A DNA stretch of 64,000 bases from JAJDIA01 sp031555505. GTDB taxonomy: Bacteria > Bacteroidota > Bacteroidia > Bacteroidales > Tannerellaceae. Positions 25,672-34,895 of the stretch are shown in pieces. The DNA is taken from assembly GCA_031555505.1 (NCBI GenBank), contig JAVBUH010000003.1, positions 1 through 64,000 on the forward strand, written 5' to 3'. The notes beneath the pieces are model-generated. The model saw only the letters and a list, made by a program, of their open reading frames with translations. It was not told the DNA's origin and did not search any database. Made by a program: the position numbers and the translations under genes. Positions within the stretch are counted from its first letter, which is position 1, and each line of letters starts with the position of its first letter.

Positions 25672-27360
25672 TTATTTCAGTTTCCAGATCAGCGACACCC
25701 CGGCCTGTGTGGGGCCGAAGATGTTTTTATTGAGACGTTGTTCGTTGATTTTCACGCTTTCGCCGTTTTCACGGTAATATTCGTCATACGCGGAGTAGAT
25801 ATAGCCCAGGCCAAGACTGAAATCCATATCGAAATAACGGCTCAGACGGGCACGGTAACCGGCCGTAAAGCCCCCTCCCATAAAATTACCCTGATAGCCG
25901 GTATCGCTCAATTTGATATTGAACTTACCAGCGTGGGCTTCCACGCCAAGGAACCAGCAGTTGTCTTCACCCAGGTACCAGCGCAGTTCGGGCGATACCA
26001 TCCAGAGGCGCAATTTGCGGTCGCCCCCACTCCATTCCGTTCCCGACCAACCGGCATTGAGCAGTATACCGAGGCTTCCGGAAGGTTTCCATTCCACACC
26101 GGCGTTGACCATATTGGCCAGGCGGTACAACAGGTTAGCGCGCAACGACCAGGTACCTTCGGGCTTATTATTCCCATTGGCTACAGTGCCGAAGTATGAT
26201 TTGATCATCTTTTCACGTTCTACGGTATCCGTTTCCTGACTTTCATAGGACGGCTGTTGCACGGCATCTTCCATGGGGCGGATCGTTTCCGGCTGCGGCG
26301 CTTCGTCCAGCGGTTGAGCAGGAACGACTGACGGATCAGAAACGACTAACTCTTCCTGCTGCCGGGGCAGTGCTATCACCAGGGCATCCGTTGTTACAGG
26401 TTCATCCGTAGTCTTCACAGTTACCGGCTCAGGCTGGTCGGTAGTCAAGACAGGCGCTATATCTATTACCACCTCAGGCACATCTAGGATCAGCACGTTC
26501 ATATCCGTTTCGCCTTCGTACGGCACAGCGCGGTTGACTGTATTAAAATTATCTTCTACGAGTCCTTTGCTTTCAATCAACCGGGATTTCACACGGTTGG
26601 AACGGATCATCGCCATCCGGCGGTTCGCATCCCTGTCTGCTTCCGATGCACAATAGCCCTCCACCCGGATCGTAAGTTCTTTACGTGACAGTTCCATACG
26701 GTAACGATCCAACAAATTGAACAGCCGCTGAAGTTCTTCACCGTTGGTAAATTGTGTATCGTAAAAGATATCATCACCCGGCGTGAATTTGAACAGAAAA
26801 GTCTGCCTTCCTGTTAGCTGTTGATCCTGCGTAGTTTGTGCTGTTTCCTGCACGGTAGCCGGCTTCATCTCCTGTACAGCGGAGGGCTGTTGTTTCGGTT
26901 CGTCCCTGACTACCACAGCCGGTTGGTCTACGGCAGGCCGACCGGATACGTGGAGGATGATCACTCCGGCATCCGGTTCGTTTCCGTAAGCCACGGCGCG
27001 ATTGGTAGTCTTAAAGTAGTCTTCTACCAGTCCCTTACTCTGGATCAGTCTGGACTTCACGCGGTTGGAGCGTATCATCGCCAGCTGGCGATTGGCTTCA
27101 TTATCCGGTCCCGAGGCACAATAACCCTCCACATAGATCGTAAGCGCGCGACTTTCGATCTGTGTACGGTATTGTTCGATCAGGTCGAACAGCCGTTGCA
27201 GCTCTTCGCCATTGGTGAAGATATTGTCGTAAAAAATATCGTCGCCCGGCGTAAACTTAAATACAAATACTTCTTTATCGGTTGATTGGCTTTGATTTCC
27301 CGTCTGTGCATGCAGCGATAGCAGCGGGAGTAATAGCAATACGGTTAAAATTATTTTCAT
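25672..27360 (-). CDS. Outer-membrane protein with two OmpA-like domains and a DUF3575 barrel
   Basis: A 562-residue exported protein (signal MKIILTVLLLLPLLSLHA). Two tandem copies of an OmpA-like peptidoglycan-binding module follow (about residues 30-145 and 185-305), each with FKFTPGDDIFYD, NGEELQRLF, VEGYCAS and AMIRSNRVKSRLI. A Pro/Thr/Glu-rich linker leads to a C-terminal DUF3575-type beta-barrel (about 390-562) with WSLRANLLYRLANMVNAGVEW. The layout would tie the outer membrane to the cell wall. I start at 27360; an ATG four codons upstream is also possible. A -7 box lies at 27428-27435. Confidence 0.8.
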   Translation of the reverse strand: MKIILTVLLLLPLLSLHAQTGNQSQSTDKEVFVFKFTPGDDIFYDNIFTNGEELQRLFDLIEQYRTQIESRALTIYVEGYCASGPDNEANRQLAMIRSNRVKSRLIQSKGLVEDYFKTTNRAVAYGNEPDAGVIILHVSGRPAVDQPAVVVRDEPKQQPSAVQEMKPATVQETAQTTQDQQLTGRQTFLFKFTPGDDIFYDTQFTNGEELQRLFNLLDRYRMELSRKELTIRVEGYCASEADRDANRRMAMIRSNRVKSRLIESKGLVEDNFNTVNRAVPYEGETDMNVLILDVPEVVIDIAPVLTTDQPEPVTVKTTDEPVTTDALVIALPRQQEELVVSDPSVVPAQPLDEAPQPETIRPMEDAVQQPSYESQETDTVEREKMIKSYFGTVANGNNKPEGTWSLRANLLYRLANMVNAGVEWKPSGSLGILLNAGWSGTEWSGGDRKLRLWMVSPELRWYLGEDNCWFLGVEAHAGKFNIKLSDTGYQGNFMGGGFTAGYRARLSRYFDMDFSLGLGYIYSAYDEYYRENGESVKINEQRLNKNIFGPTQAGVSLIWKLK

Positions 27361-27427
27361 CAGGATTCTCATTATGGATTATTTTAAGTAAGTGTTCTTG
27401 CCTTGTGTGATCATCAATAGTAAGATG

Positions 27428-27435
27428 CAAAAATA
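27428..27435 (-). promoter_or_regulatory. -7 box (TAttTTTG) of the OmpA/DUF3575 gene
   Basis: The minus strand reads TATTTTTG, about 67 bases upstream of the ATG at 27360, followed by CATC. Confidence 0.55.
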
Positions 27436-27529
27436 CATCATTTCTGATAATCAGGACATAAAAGTTCCACTCTTTTTTACAATCCGTCAGTTATTTGGCA
27501 TAAAGCACTTGCATATTAGAAAAAAAACG

Positions 27530-27537
27530 TATTTTTG
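27530..27537 (+). promoter_or_regulatory. -7 box (TAttTTTG) of the threonine operon
   Basis: TATTTTTG with a TTG at 27509-27511 about 18 bases upstream fits the -33/-7 Bacteroidetes promoter. Predicted initiation near 27543 leaves a leader of about 200 bases before thrA. Confidence 0.6.
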
Positions 27538-27555
27538 TCCCTACAATTCGATATA

Positions 27556-27645
27556 ATGAATAAAATGCATCACCTATTACCTGTAGGCATCGCCTATTAC
27601 ACATGGGCCCTGATGACCCCCTGGGGGGTTCAGATCTACAAATAA
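27556..27645 (+). CDS. Possible 29-residue leader peptide before thrA
   Basis: An ATG about 13 bases after the predicted transcription start opens a 29-codon frame that ends with TAA at 27643. The product contains HHLLPVGIAYYTWALMTPWG, with two Thr, two Ile and three Met (counting the start) but no run of regulatory codons. Downstream hairpins (see the next entry) resemble an attenuator. Real or chance cannot be settled here; conservation in other Bacteroidales would decide. Confidence 0.35.
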   Translation: MNKMHHLLPVGIAYYTWALMTPWGVQIYK

Positions 27646-27700
27646 CAATGGCAGCGGCCAGGCTCTGCGTTGTTGCAATCCTTCGTATTGCATCTTTTCC
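27644..27700 (+). promoter_or_regulatory. thrA leader: Possible attenuator hairpins before thrA
   Basis: AACAATGGCAG at 27644-27654 pairs with CTGCGTTGTT at 27665-27674 (one bulge). A second stem, TGCAAT at 27674-27679 with ATTGCA at 27687-27692, is followed by TCTTTTCCCT. The first hairpin begins on the stop codon of the short frame, so a stalled ribosome would change the folding. Both stems are short, so this is tentative. Confidence 0.35.
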
Positions 27701-27742
27701 CTAATCCTTTTTATTCATTCACCATTTCAACATTCAGCATAC

Positions 27743-30184
27743 ATGAAAGTATTGAAATTCGGCGGAACGTCCGTAGGTTCCGTGAATAGCATTTTAAATG
27801 TAAAAAAGATCGTAGAGGCCATCGATGAGCCTGTTGTAGTAGTCGTTTCCGCCCTGGGAGGCATCACAGATAAGTTGTTACTCACCGCGTCCATGGCATC
27901 CAAAGGAGATGTGGGATACGAAAGGGAATTCTCGGAGATCATCACCCGCCACCTCGACGTGATCGAAGGCGTACTGCCCCACCCTTCCGTGCGCAAGGAA
28001 GTGCAGGAAAAGGTAATGGCGTTGCTGGACGAGTTGGGCAATATCTTCCGCGGCGTTTACCTCATCACCGACCTCTCGTCCAAAACATCGGATACGATCG
28101 TGAGCTATGGCGAGCGTATCTCGTCGGTGATCGTATCCAACGTGATCAGCGGCGCCAAACTGTTTGATTCACGCAAGTTTATCAAAACCACCCCGCAGTT
28201 CAACAAACACATTGTAGATTTCGATAGCACCAACCGGCTGATCGCCGAAACCTTTGCCACCCTGCCGAAGGTATCACTGGTACCCGGCTTCATCTCATCC
28301 CACGCTATCACTGGCGAAGTCACCAACCTCGGCCGTGGCGGTTCAGACTATACGGCGGCTATCCTGGCCGCTACCCTGAACGCATCTGTACTGGAAATCT
28401 GGACAGACGTAGACGGTTTCATGACGGCCGACCCGCGCGTGATCAGTTCGGCGTATGTGATAGACCGCCTGAGTTTTACCGAAGCCATGGAACTTTGCAA
28501 CTTCGGCGCCAAGGTAATCTATCCCCCTACCATCTACCCCGTATATCATAAGAATATTCCCATCCGCGTCCGTAACACCTTCAATCCGGATGCACCGGGC
28601 ACCTACATCTCCAAGGAGAAGGTGGTGGAAGAGCGGAAAGCCATCATCAAAGGGATATCCTCCATCAACGATACCTGCCTCATCACCGTACAGGGGCTCG
28701 GCATGGTAGGAGTGATCGGGGTCAACTACCGTATTTTCAAGACACTGGCCAAGAGTGGCATCTCAGTGTTCATGGTATCGCAGGCCAGTTCGGAAAACAA
28801 TACGACCTTTGCCGTACGCAACGCCGACGCCGATCTGGCCGTGGAAGTGCTCAACGAAGAGTTCGCCCTCGAGCGTACACAGGGAGAGATCACCGATGTG
28901 ATCGCCGAGAAAGACCTGGCCACCGTAGCGATCGTGGGTGAGAATATGAAACGTACGCCGGGCATTGCCGGTAAGTTGTTCGGCACGCTGGGACGCGCCG
29001 GCATCAGTGTGATCGCTTGCGCCCAGGGTGCGTCTGAGACCAACATCTCGTTCGTAATCAAACTGAAATACCTGCGTAAGGCGCTGAACTCGATCCACGA
29101 CTCTTTTTTCCTGTCTGAATATATGGTGTTGAACCTTTTTATAGCAGGTGTGGGTACGGTAGGCAGCAATCTCCTGGAACAAATCCGGGTGCAACAGCCT
29201 AAACTGATGCAGCAAAACGGGTTGAAGCTGAACGTAGTGGGCGTATCCAACTCCAAGAAAGCCCTGTTCCTGCGCGAAGGTCTGAACCCCGGCAACTGCG
29301 TGGAGTTGATGAAGAAAGAAGGCATCACCTGCACCCCGGAGATATTGTGCGAGGAGATCAAGAACATGAACATCTTCAATGCCGTGTTCGTAGATTGCAC
29401 CGCCAGTGCACAGGTGGCCTCCATCTACGAAAAACTGATGAACAATAGCGTATCGGTGGTGGCAGCCAACAAAGAAGCGGCCTCATCTTCCTACGTGAAC
29501 TATATCCGCCTGAAAGAAACGGCGCGCAAGCGCAACATCAAGTTTCTGTTCGAAACGAACGTGGGCGCGGGCCTGCCGATCATCAACACGATGAACGACC
29601 TGATCAACAGCGGCGACCATATCCTCCGGCTGGAAGCCGTTCTCTCGGGTACGCTCAACTACATCTTCAATACCGTAAGCGCCACTATTCCGCTGAGCAA
29701 AGCCATCCGTATGGCCAAGGAAGCCGGTTACTCCGAACCCGATCCGCGCATCGACCTGAGCGGAAAGGACGTGAACCGTAAACTGGTGATCCTCGCACGC
29801 GAAGCCGGCTATCATGTAGAACAGGCCGATGTAAAACTGGAACGCTTCATCCCCGAGAAATATTTCGAAGGAACGCTGGATGAGTTCTGGAAGAACATCA
29901 CACAGATGGATGCTGAATTTGAAGTCTATCGGCAGCGGGTGGAAAACGAACGGAAACGCATCCGCTTCGTTGCGCGCATGGACAAAGGCGAATGCGAGTT
30001 GGGCCTGATGGAAGTAGACAGCCACCATCCGTTCTACGAACTGGAGGGCAGCAACAACATCATCATGATATCTACCGAACGGTATCACGAGTATCCGATG
30101 ATCATCAAAGGATATGGTGCTGGTGCCGGAGTAACCGCCGCAGGCGTGTTTGCCGACATCATCTCGATCGCCAATATCCGGTAA
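27743..30184 (+). CDS. thrA: Bifunctional aspartokinase / homoserine dehydrogenase
   Basis: An 813-residue cytoplasmic enzyme that catalyses the first and third steps from aspartate to threonine and methionine. Residues 1-295 are aspartokinase (KFGGTSVGS at 6-14, GRGGSDYTA near 198-205); about 305-450 hold two ACT domains for feedback control (GLGMVGVIGV, FGTLGRAGISV); about 462-813 are homoserine dehydrogenase (FIAGVGTVGSNL with the GxGxxG NAD(P) motif at 469-474, VVAANKEA, EAVLSGTLNYI). It heads the operon with the apgM-like gene and thrC. Confidence 0.97.
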   Translation: MKVLKFGGTSVGSVNSILNVKKIVEAIDEPVVVVVSALGGITDKLLLTASMASKGDVGYEREFSEIITRHLDVIEGVLPHPSVRKEVQEKVMALLDELGNIFRGVYLITDLSSKTSDTIVSYGERISSVIVSNVISGAKLFDSRKFIKTTPQFNKHIVDFDSTNRLIAETFATLPKVSLVPGFISSHAITGEVTNLGRGGSDYTAAILAATLNASVLEIWTDVDGFMTADPRVISSAYVIDRLSFTEAMELCNFGAKVIYPPTIYPVYHKNIPIRVRNTFNPDAPGTYISKEKVVEERKAIIKGISSINDTCLITVQGLGMVGVIGVNYRIFKTLAKSGISVFMVSQASSENNTTFAVRNADADLAVEVLNEEFALERTQGEITDVIAEKDLATVAIVGENMKRTPGIAGKLFGTLGRAGISVIACAQGASETNISFVIKLKYLRKALNSIHDSFFLSEYMVLNLFIAGVGTVGSNLLEQIRVQQPKLMQQNGLKLNVVGVSNSKKALFLREGLNPGNCVELMKKEGITCTPEILCEEIKNMNIFNAVFVDCTASAQVASIYEKLMNNSVSVVAANKEAASSSYVNYIRLKETARKRNIKFLFETNVGAGLPIINTMNDLINSGDHILRLEAVLSGTLNYIFNTVSATIPLSKAIRMAKEAGYSEPDPRIDLSGKDVNRKLVILAREAGYHVEQADVKLERFIPEKYFEGTLDEFWKNITQMDAEFEVYRQRVENERKRIRFVARMDKGECELGLMEVDSHHPFYELEGSNNIIMISTERYHEYPMIIKGYGAGAGVTAAGVFADIISIANIR

Positions 30185-30190
30185 TACAGC

Positions 30191-30209
30191 GGGCAGGCCT
30201 GTCCTGCCC
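30191..30209 (+). repeat. Intercistronic hairpin between thrA and the apgM-like gene
   Basis: GGGCAGG at 30191-30197 pairs with CCTGCCC at 30203-30209 around CCTGT. No T run follows, so it is more likely an mRNA-stability or translation element than a terminator. Confidence 0.45.
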
Positions 30210-30226
30210 CATAATATGTTTGAATT

Positions 30227-31432
30227 ATGAAGAGTATCATCATCCTTGGCGACGGCATGGCCGACGAGCCCATCGAAATGTTGGGATACAAAACACCCTT
30301 GCAGTATGCCCGTACTCCAAACATGGACAAACTGGCGCAACTGGGTGTAACGGGACGCATGAAAACCATCCCCGATGGTTTTCATCCCGGCAGCGAAGTA
30401 GCCAATATGGCGGTGCTGGGATACGACCTGCCCACCGTCTACCAGGGGCGAGGCGTGCTCGAAGCCGCCAGCATCGGCGTGGAACTGCATCCCGGTGAAA
30501 TGGCTATGCGTTGCAACCTGATCTGTGTCAAGGGTACTTTCTTGATCAATCACTCTGCCGGCCATATATCAACCGAAGAAGCCGACGAACTGATCCGCTT
30601 CCTCGACCAGGAACTGGGCAATGGGCAGATCCGCTTTCACACCGGCGTATCCTATCGCCACCTGCTGGTGGTAAAGGGTGGCGATGCCCGTCTGGACTGT
30701 ACGCCGCCTCACGACGTGCCGTTACACCCATTCCGTCCGTTGCTTATCAAGGCTCAAACGCCCGAAGCGGAAATGACAGCCTGGTTGCTCAACGATCTCA
30801 TCCTCCGTTCGCAGGAGATACTCCCCTCCCACCCGGTCAACCTCCGGCGCATAGCCGCAGGCAAAGATCCGGCCAACAGTATCTGGCCCTGGTCGCCCGG
30901 TTACCGTCCGGCCATGCAGACGATGCCGGAGATGTATGGTTTCCGCAGCGGCGCCGTGATCTCGGCGGTAGACCTGATCCGCGGGATCGGACGTTATGCC
31001 GGCCTGGAAGTGATCCAGGTAGCAGGCGCCACCGGCCTGTATGATACTAATTACGAAGGCAAAGCGCAAGCGGCATTGGACGCCCTGAAACGGCACGATT
31101 TCGTATACCTCCATATCGAGGCCAGCGACGAAGCCGGCCATGAAGGCGACGTAAAACTGAAAGTACGCACCATCGAAAACCTCGACAGCCGCATCGTAGG
31201 CCCCATCTACGAGGCGTTGCAGACGTGGGACGAACCGGTAGCCATCGCCGTACTGCCCGATCACCCTACCCCCTGTGCCATCCGTACACATACCAACGCG
31301 CCTATCCCCTTCATCATCTACAAACCGGGACAGGCGCCCGATGCCGTCACTTGCTACGACGAGTTGGCTGTAGCCGAAGGCAAATACGGTATCCTCGAAA
31401 ACGATGCCTTCATCCGCGAACTGTTCGCCTGA
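30227..31432 (+). CDS. ApgM-like phosphoglycerate mutase family protein, proposed homoserine kinase
   Basis: A 401-residue metalloenzyme of the alkaline-phosphatase superfamily, most like archaeal-type cofactor-independent phosphoglycerate mutase. The N-terminal IIILGDGMADEP holds the first metal ligand and YLHIEASDEAGHEGD and VLPDHPTP hold the others. Family models (TIGR02535) propose that members in threonine operons act as homoserine kinase; the place between thrA and thrC, with no GHMP-type thrB in view, agrees. The alternative is ordinary glycolytic mutase activity. The gene starts 42 bases after thrA. Confidence 0.85.
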   Translation: MKSIIILGDGMADEPIEMLGYKTPLQYARTPNMDKLAQLGVTGRMKTIPDGFHPGSEVANMAVLGYDLPTVYQGRGVLEAASIGVELHPGEMAMRCNLICVKGTFLINHSAGHISTEEADELIRFLDQELGNGQIRFHTGVSYRHLLVVKGGDARLDCTPPHDVPLHPFRPLLIKAQTPEAEMTAWLLNDLILRSQEILPSHPVNLRRIAAGKDPANSIWPWSPGYRPAMQTMPEMYGFRSGAVISAVDLIRGIGRYAGLEVIQVAGATGLYDTNYEGKAQAALDALKRHDFVYLHIEASDEAGHEGDVKLKVRTIENLDSRIVGPIYEALQTWDEPVAIAVLPDHPTPCAIRTHTNAPIPFIIYKPGQAPDAVTCYDELAVAEGKYGILENDAFIRELFA

Positions 31433-31487
31433 TTCCGCATCTTCCATTCTTCATTAATTATTCATCGTTAATCATTCATCATCTATA

Positions 31488-32795
31488 ATGAACTATTACA
31501 GCACCAACCAACAAGCCCCCTTCGCTTCCCTCGAAGAAGCTGTCGTAAAAGGACTCGCAAGCGACAAAGGCCTCTATATGCCCCAACAGATTATCCGGCT
31601 GGACGATCAGACGATCGCTAATCTCTGCAACCAGTCTTTTCACCAGATAGCCTGCACGGTAGCCCGTGCCTTCTTTGGCCAGGATATCGAACCGGATACG
31701 CTGGATGCGATCGTAAAGGACACGCTGGCATTCGATACCCCAGTGGTAAAGGTAACCGAGACCATCTACAGCCTGGAACTTTACCATGGTCCTACCCTCG
31801 CCTTCAAGGATGTAGGCGCACGCTTCATGGCACGGTTGCTGGGATATTTCATCCGCAAGAACGGACTGAAGGATGTAAACGTGTTGGTAGCCACCTCGGG
31901 TGATACCGGCAGCGCCGTAGCCAATGGTTTCCTCGGCGTGGAGGGCATCCGGGTGTTTGTACTCTACCCGAAAGGGAAAGTGAGCCCGATACAGGAATGC
32001 CAGTTCACTACCCTGGGACAAAACATCACCGCACTGGAAATAGACGGCACCTTCGACGATTGCCAGGCATTGGTAAAAACGGCCTTTATAGACGAAGAAC
32101 TGAACCGGAAGATGCTGCTTACCTCGGCCAACTCAATCAACGTGGCCCGGTTCTTGCCGCAATCGTTTTATTACTTCCACGCCTACGCCCAACTCGACCG
32201 CTTCGGCCGGGCCGGTAACCTGGTAGCCTGCGTACCGAGCGGCAACTTCGGCAACATAACCGCCGGTCTGTTTGCCCACAGGATGGGGCTACCCATCAAA
32301 CGCTTCATTGCCGCCAATAACCGCAATGATGTATTCCTCGAATACCTCCAAACAGGCGCCTACCGCCCCCGCCCATCCGTGGCGACCATCGCCAACGCCA
32401 TGGACGTAGGCGATCCGAGCAACTTCGCCCGAATCCTCGACCTCTACGGCAACAACGAGCAAACACACCAGGCCATCACCTCCCTGATCACCGGCTACCG
32501 CTTCACCGATGAAGAAATAGCTGCTACCATTCGCCATGTCTATGCCTCCGGCTACCTCCTAGACCCCCACGGCGCCTGCGGCTACCAAGCCCTGGAGAAC
32601 GACCTCCGTCCGGGCGAAACCGGCTTCTTCCTCGAAACAGCCCATCCGGCCAAATTCAAGGAAACCGTCGACAGCATCCTCCAATCCGATATCGATATAC
32701 CCTCCAAGCTCCGCGCCTTTATGCAAGGCACCAAGCAAAGCACCCACCTCCCCAAAGACTTTACAGCCTTCAAGGAATACCTATCGAAAGCCTAA
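31488..32795 (+). CDS. thrC: Threonine synthase
   Basis: A PLP enzyme (435 aa) that turns O-phosphohomoserine into threonine, the last step of the pathway. The PLP lysine is in GPTLAFKDVGARF (Lys107), with the ATSGDTGSAVANGF loop and CVPSGNFGNITAG phosphate-binding segment following; the N-terminal YYSTNQQAPFASLEEAV is typical of the short bacterial form. The cofactor does not need SAM activation in this class. It is last in the operon and a hairpin follows. Confidence 0.97.
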   Translation: MNYYSTNQQAPFASLEEAVVKGLASDKGLYMPQQIIRLDDQTIANLCNQSFHQIACTVARAFFGQDIEPDTLDAIVKDTLAFDTPVVKVTETIYSLELYHGPTLAFKDVGARFMARLLGYFIRKNGLKDVNVLVATSGDTGSAVANGFLGVEGIRVFVLYPKGKVSPIQECQFTTLGQNITALEIDGTFDDCQALVKTAFIDEELNRKMLLTSANSINVARFLPQSFYYFHAYAQLDRFGRAGNLVACVPSGNFGNITAGLFAHRMGLPIKRFIAANNRNDVFLEYLQTGAYRPRPSVATIANAMDVGDPSNFARILDLYGNNEQTHQAITSLITGYRFTDEEIAATIRHVYASGYLLDPHGACGYQALENDLRPGETGFFLETAHPAKFKETVDSILQSDIDIPSKLRAFMQGTKQSTHLPKDFTAFKEYLSKA

Positions 32796-32859
32796 ACAGG
32801 GGGGATTCAAGTTCAGACAGATCTGATCTACGCATTAAGCCCAAACACTCATGGAAGCA

Positions 32860-32894
32860 AACAAGGGCTGACGAAAAAACCGTCAGCCCTTGTT
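32860..32894. terminator. Hairpin between convergent thrC and pgk
   Basis: Fourteen bases at 32860-32873 pair perfectly with 32881-32894 (core AAGGGCTGACG/CGTCAGCCCTT), loop AAAAAAC. T-rich sequence is poor on both sides, but position and stability fit a shared terminator. Confidence 0.7.
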
Positions 32895-32927
32895 GTGATG
32901 TAAGTATGGTTCGATACAGGGATGTGA

Positions 32928-34196
32928 TCAATAGGGTAGATCTTGAACGGCGGCAATACCTGGCAGAGTCTTGCCTTCGATGGCTTCGAGCAGAGCGCCG
33001 CCGCCGGTAGATACGTAAGATACCTGATCGGCGATACCGAACTTGTTCACACAGGCCACAGAGTCGCCACCACCTACTAAAGAGAAGGCGCCGTTCTTTG
33101 TAGCATCCACAATGGCATCTCCTACAGAACGAGAGCCGTGTGTGAAGTTATCGAATTCGAACACGCCCGTCGGACCATTCCACAAGATAGTTTTGGATTT
33201 CTTGATCACGTCGGCATAGATCACTTCTGTTTTCGGACCGATATCCAAACCTTCCCATGCGTCGGGAATTTCATTTACGGCGCAGAACTGCGTGTTGGCA
33301 TCGTTGCTGAAGTCGTCGGCAATTTTCGCATCCACAGCCAACACAAGGTTTACACCTTTTTCTTTGGCTTTCTGCATCAGTTCGAGGGCCAGATCCAGCT
33401 TATCGTCTTCCACAATGGATTTACCGATCTTTCCACCCTGTGCTTTTGCAAAAGTATAGGTCATACCACCGGTGATGATCAGGTTATCCACCTTGCTCAG
33501 CAGGTTTTCGATGATCTCGATCTTGGAAGAAACCTTCGACCCACCCATGATAGCAGTGAACGGACGGTTGATGTCTTTCATCACCTTTTCCACGGCATTC
33601 ACTTCTTTTTCCATCAGATAACCGAACATTTTGTGGTCGGTATCGAAATAGTCGGCGATCAACGCTGTGGAAGCATGTGCCCGGTGAGCGGTACCGAAGG
33701 CATCATTCACATAGCAGTCGGCATACGAAGCCAAAGTCTTTGTGAATGTCTTCTGGCTTTCCTTCACGGCTTTCTTGGCGGCTTTCTTTTCGTCGTCCGA
33801 AGCATCTTCGGCCAGTCCGCGGGGCTTACCTTCTTCTTCGGCATAAAATCGGAGGTTTTCCAGCAGCAGGGCTTCACCCGGTTGGAGGGCGGCGGCCTTG
33901 ATCGCAGCTTCTTCGCCTACGCAGTCATTGGCAAACTGTACGTCTACACCCAGCAGTTCGGATACATGCCCCAGGATGTAGCGGAGAGAATATTTGTCTG
34001 TCACGCCTTTCGGACGTCCCAGGTGTGAACCGATGATTACACTGCCTCCTTCGCCGAGGATCTTTTTCAGCGTGGGAAGTGCTGCACGGATACGCGTATC
34101 GTCCGTGATGTTGAAGTTTTCGTCCAGGGGGACATTAAAGTCAACCCTCACAAATGCCTTTTTGCCGGCAAAATTGAATTTGTCAATGCTTTGCAT
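32928..34196 (-). CDS. pgk: Phosphoglycerate kinase
   Basis: The glycolytic enzyme that transfers phosphate from 1,3-bisphosphoglycerate to ADP. The 422-residue sequence has the N-terminal KKAFVRVDFNVPLDEN motif, SHLGRPKG, the AMGG-like IMGGSKVSSKIEII hinge region, GPTGVFE and the C-terminal GGGDSVACV. Residues about 125-145 (EDASDDEKKAAKKAVKES) form a charged insert that lengthens the N-domain; I recall such inserts in Bacteroidetes Pgk. It is a single-gene unit with its own promoter. Confidence 0.97.
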   Translation of the reverse strand: MQSIDKFNFAGKKAFVRVDFNVPLDENFNITDDTRIRAALPTLKKILGEGGSVIIGSHLGRPKGVTDKYSLRYILGHVSELLGVDVQFANDCVGEEAAIKAAALQPGEALLLENLRFYAEEEGKPRGLAEDASDDEKKAAKKAVKESQKTFTKTLASYADCYVNDAFGTAHRAHASTALIADYFDTDHKMFGYLMEKEVNAVEKVMKDINRPFTAIMGGSKVSSKIEIIENLLSKVDNLIITGGMTYTFAKAQGGKIGKSIVEDDKLDLALELMQKAKEKGVNLVLAVDAKIADDFSNDANTQFCAVNEIPDAWEGLDIGPKTEVIYADVIKKSKTILWNGPTGVFEFDNFTHGSRSVGDAIVDATKNGAFSLVGGGDSVACVNKFGIADQVSYVSTGGGALLEAIEGKTLPGIAAVQDLPY

Positions 34197-34242
34197 AACT
34201 AATCTATTTAAATCGATAATAATTGTCTCGTTTTAACGCTTG

Positions 34243-34250
34243 CAAACTTA
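34243..34250 (-). promoter_or_regulatory. -7 box (TAagTTTG) of pgk
   Basis: The minus strand reads TAAGTTTG, 46 bases before the pgk ATG at 34196. Confidence 0.6.
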
Positions 34251-34287
34251 CATAAAATATTTACTCAGTGTACCCCGCAGGGGTATT

Positions 34288-34752
34288 TTATTCCGTCAGT
34301 TTGAAACGCAGCCTGAGCCGTCCGTCGGCATAATCATAGTTAAGCAGTTTGAAGTGTCCTACTTCGGAGGTATTTCCCACATGGGAACCGATGCAGGCAC
34401 AGGCATCATAATCACCCACACGTACAACGCGCAGCGTATCGCTCGCACCGGCCGGAAGTTTATTGAGATCTACCAGTACGGCAGCCTCTTCGCGTGACAT
34501 AAAATCAATGCTGACAGGCAGATGGCGGTCTATCACCTCGTTCACCGTCCGTTCCACTTCATCCATCTGAGCCTCGGTAGGGGCTTCAGACAGGAGGTAA
34601 TCACATTTGCTTTTCTTGCGTTCGATATGGGCATTCATCGACCGCGGACAACCAAACATGCGTACCATCGTCTGATTCAAAATATGTTCGGCCGTATGCA
34701 TAGGAGGGTACTCATCTTTGTTGTGACCATTCAATTGAGGTTGTTCCATCAT
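34288..34752 (-). CDS. AlaX-like tRNA-editing (deacylase) domain protein
   Basis: A free-standing 154-residue editing domain related to the C-terminal part of alanyl-tRNA synthetase, expected to hydrolyse mischarged Ser- or Gly-tRNA(Ala). The zinc site is visible as H-x3-H in MHTAEHIL (His19, His23) and C-x3-H in CACIGSHVG (Cys120, His124). It lacks the N-terminal extension of longer AlaX proteins. The first Met and the second are adjacent, so the exact start is open. It has its own promoter box at 34784-34791. Confidence 0.82.
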   Translation of the reverse strand: MMEQPQLNGHNKDEYPPMHTAEHILNQTMVRMFGCPRSMNAHIERKKSKCDYLLSEAPTEAQMDEVERTVNEVIDRHLPVSIDFMSREEAAVLVDLNKLPAGASDTLRVVRVGDYDACACIGSHVGNTSEVGHFKLLNYDYADGRLRLRFKLTE

Positions 34753-34783
34753 ATGTCTGATTTTTTTATTTTCTTCCGGACGT

Positions 34784-34791
34784 CAAAGATA
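34784..34791 (-). promoter_or_regulatory. -7 box (TAtcTTTG) of the AlaX-like gene
   Basis: The minus strand reads TATCTTTG, 32 bases before the ATG at 34752. Confidence 0.55.
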
Positions 34792-34895
34792 AGCAGAGGA
34801 TTACAAATATTGGGCTAATTTCACGTTTTTTACAACAATATAATTCTTCGTCTTGTTATCATGATAGTATTAGTAATTACAAATTTAGCTAGAAT

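Noticed and set aside
27608..27633. GACCCCCTGGGGGGTTC palindrome inside the short thrA leader frame as a terminator
   Set aside because: It has a two-base loop and no T run, and sits inside the open frame; more likely a chance palindrome or part of another fold.
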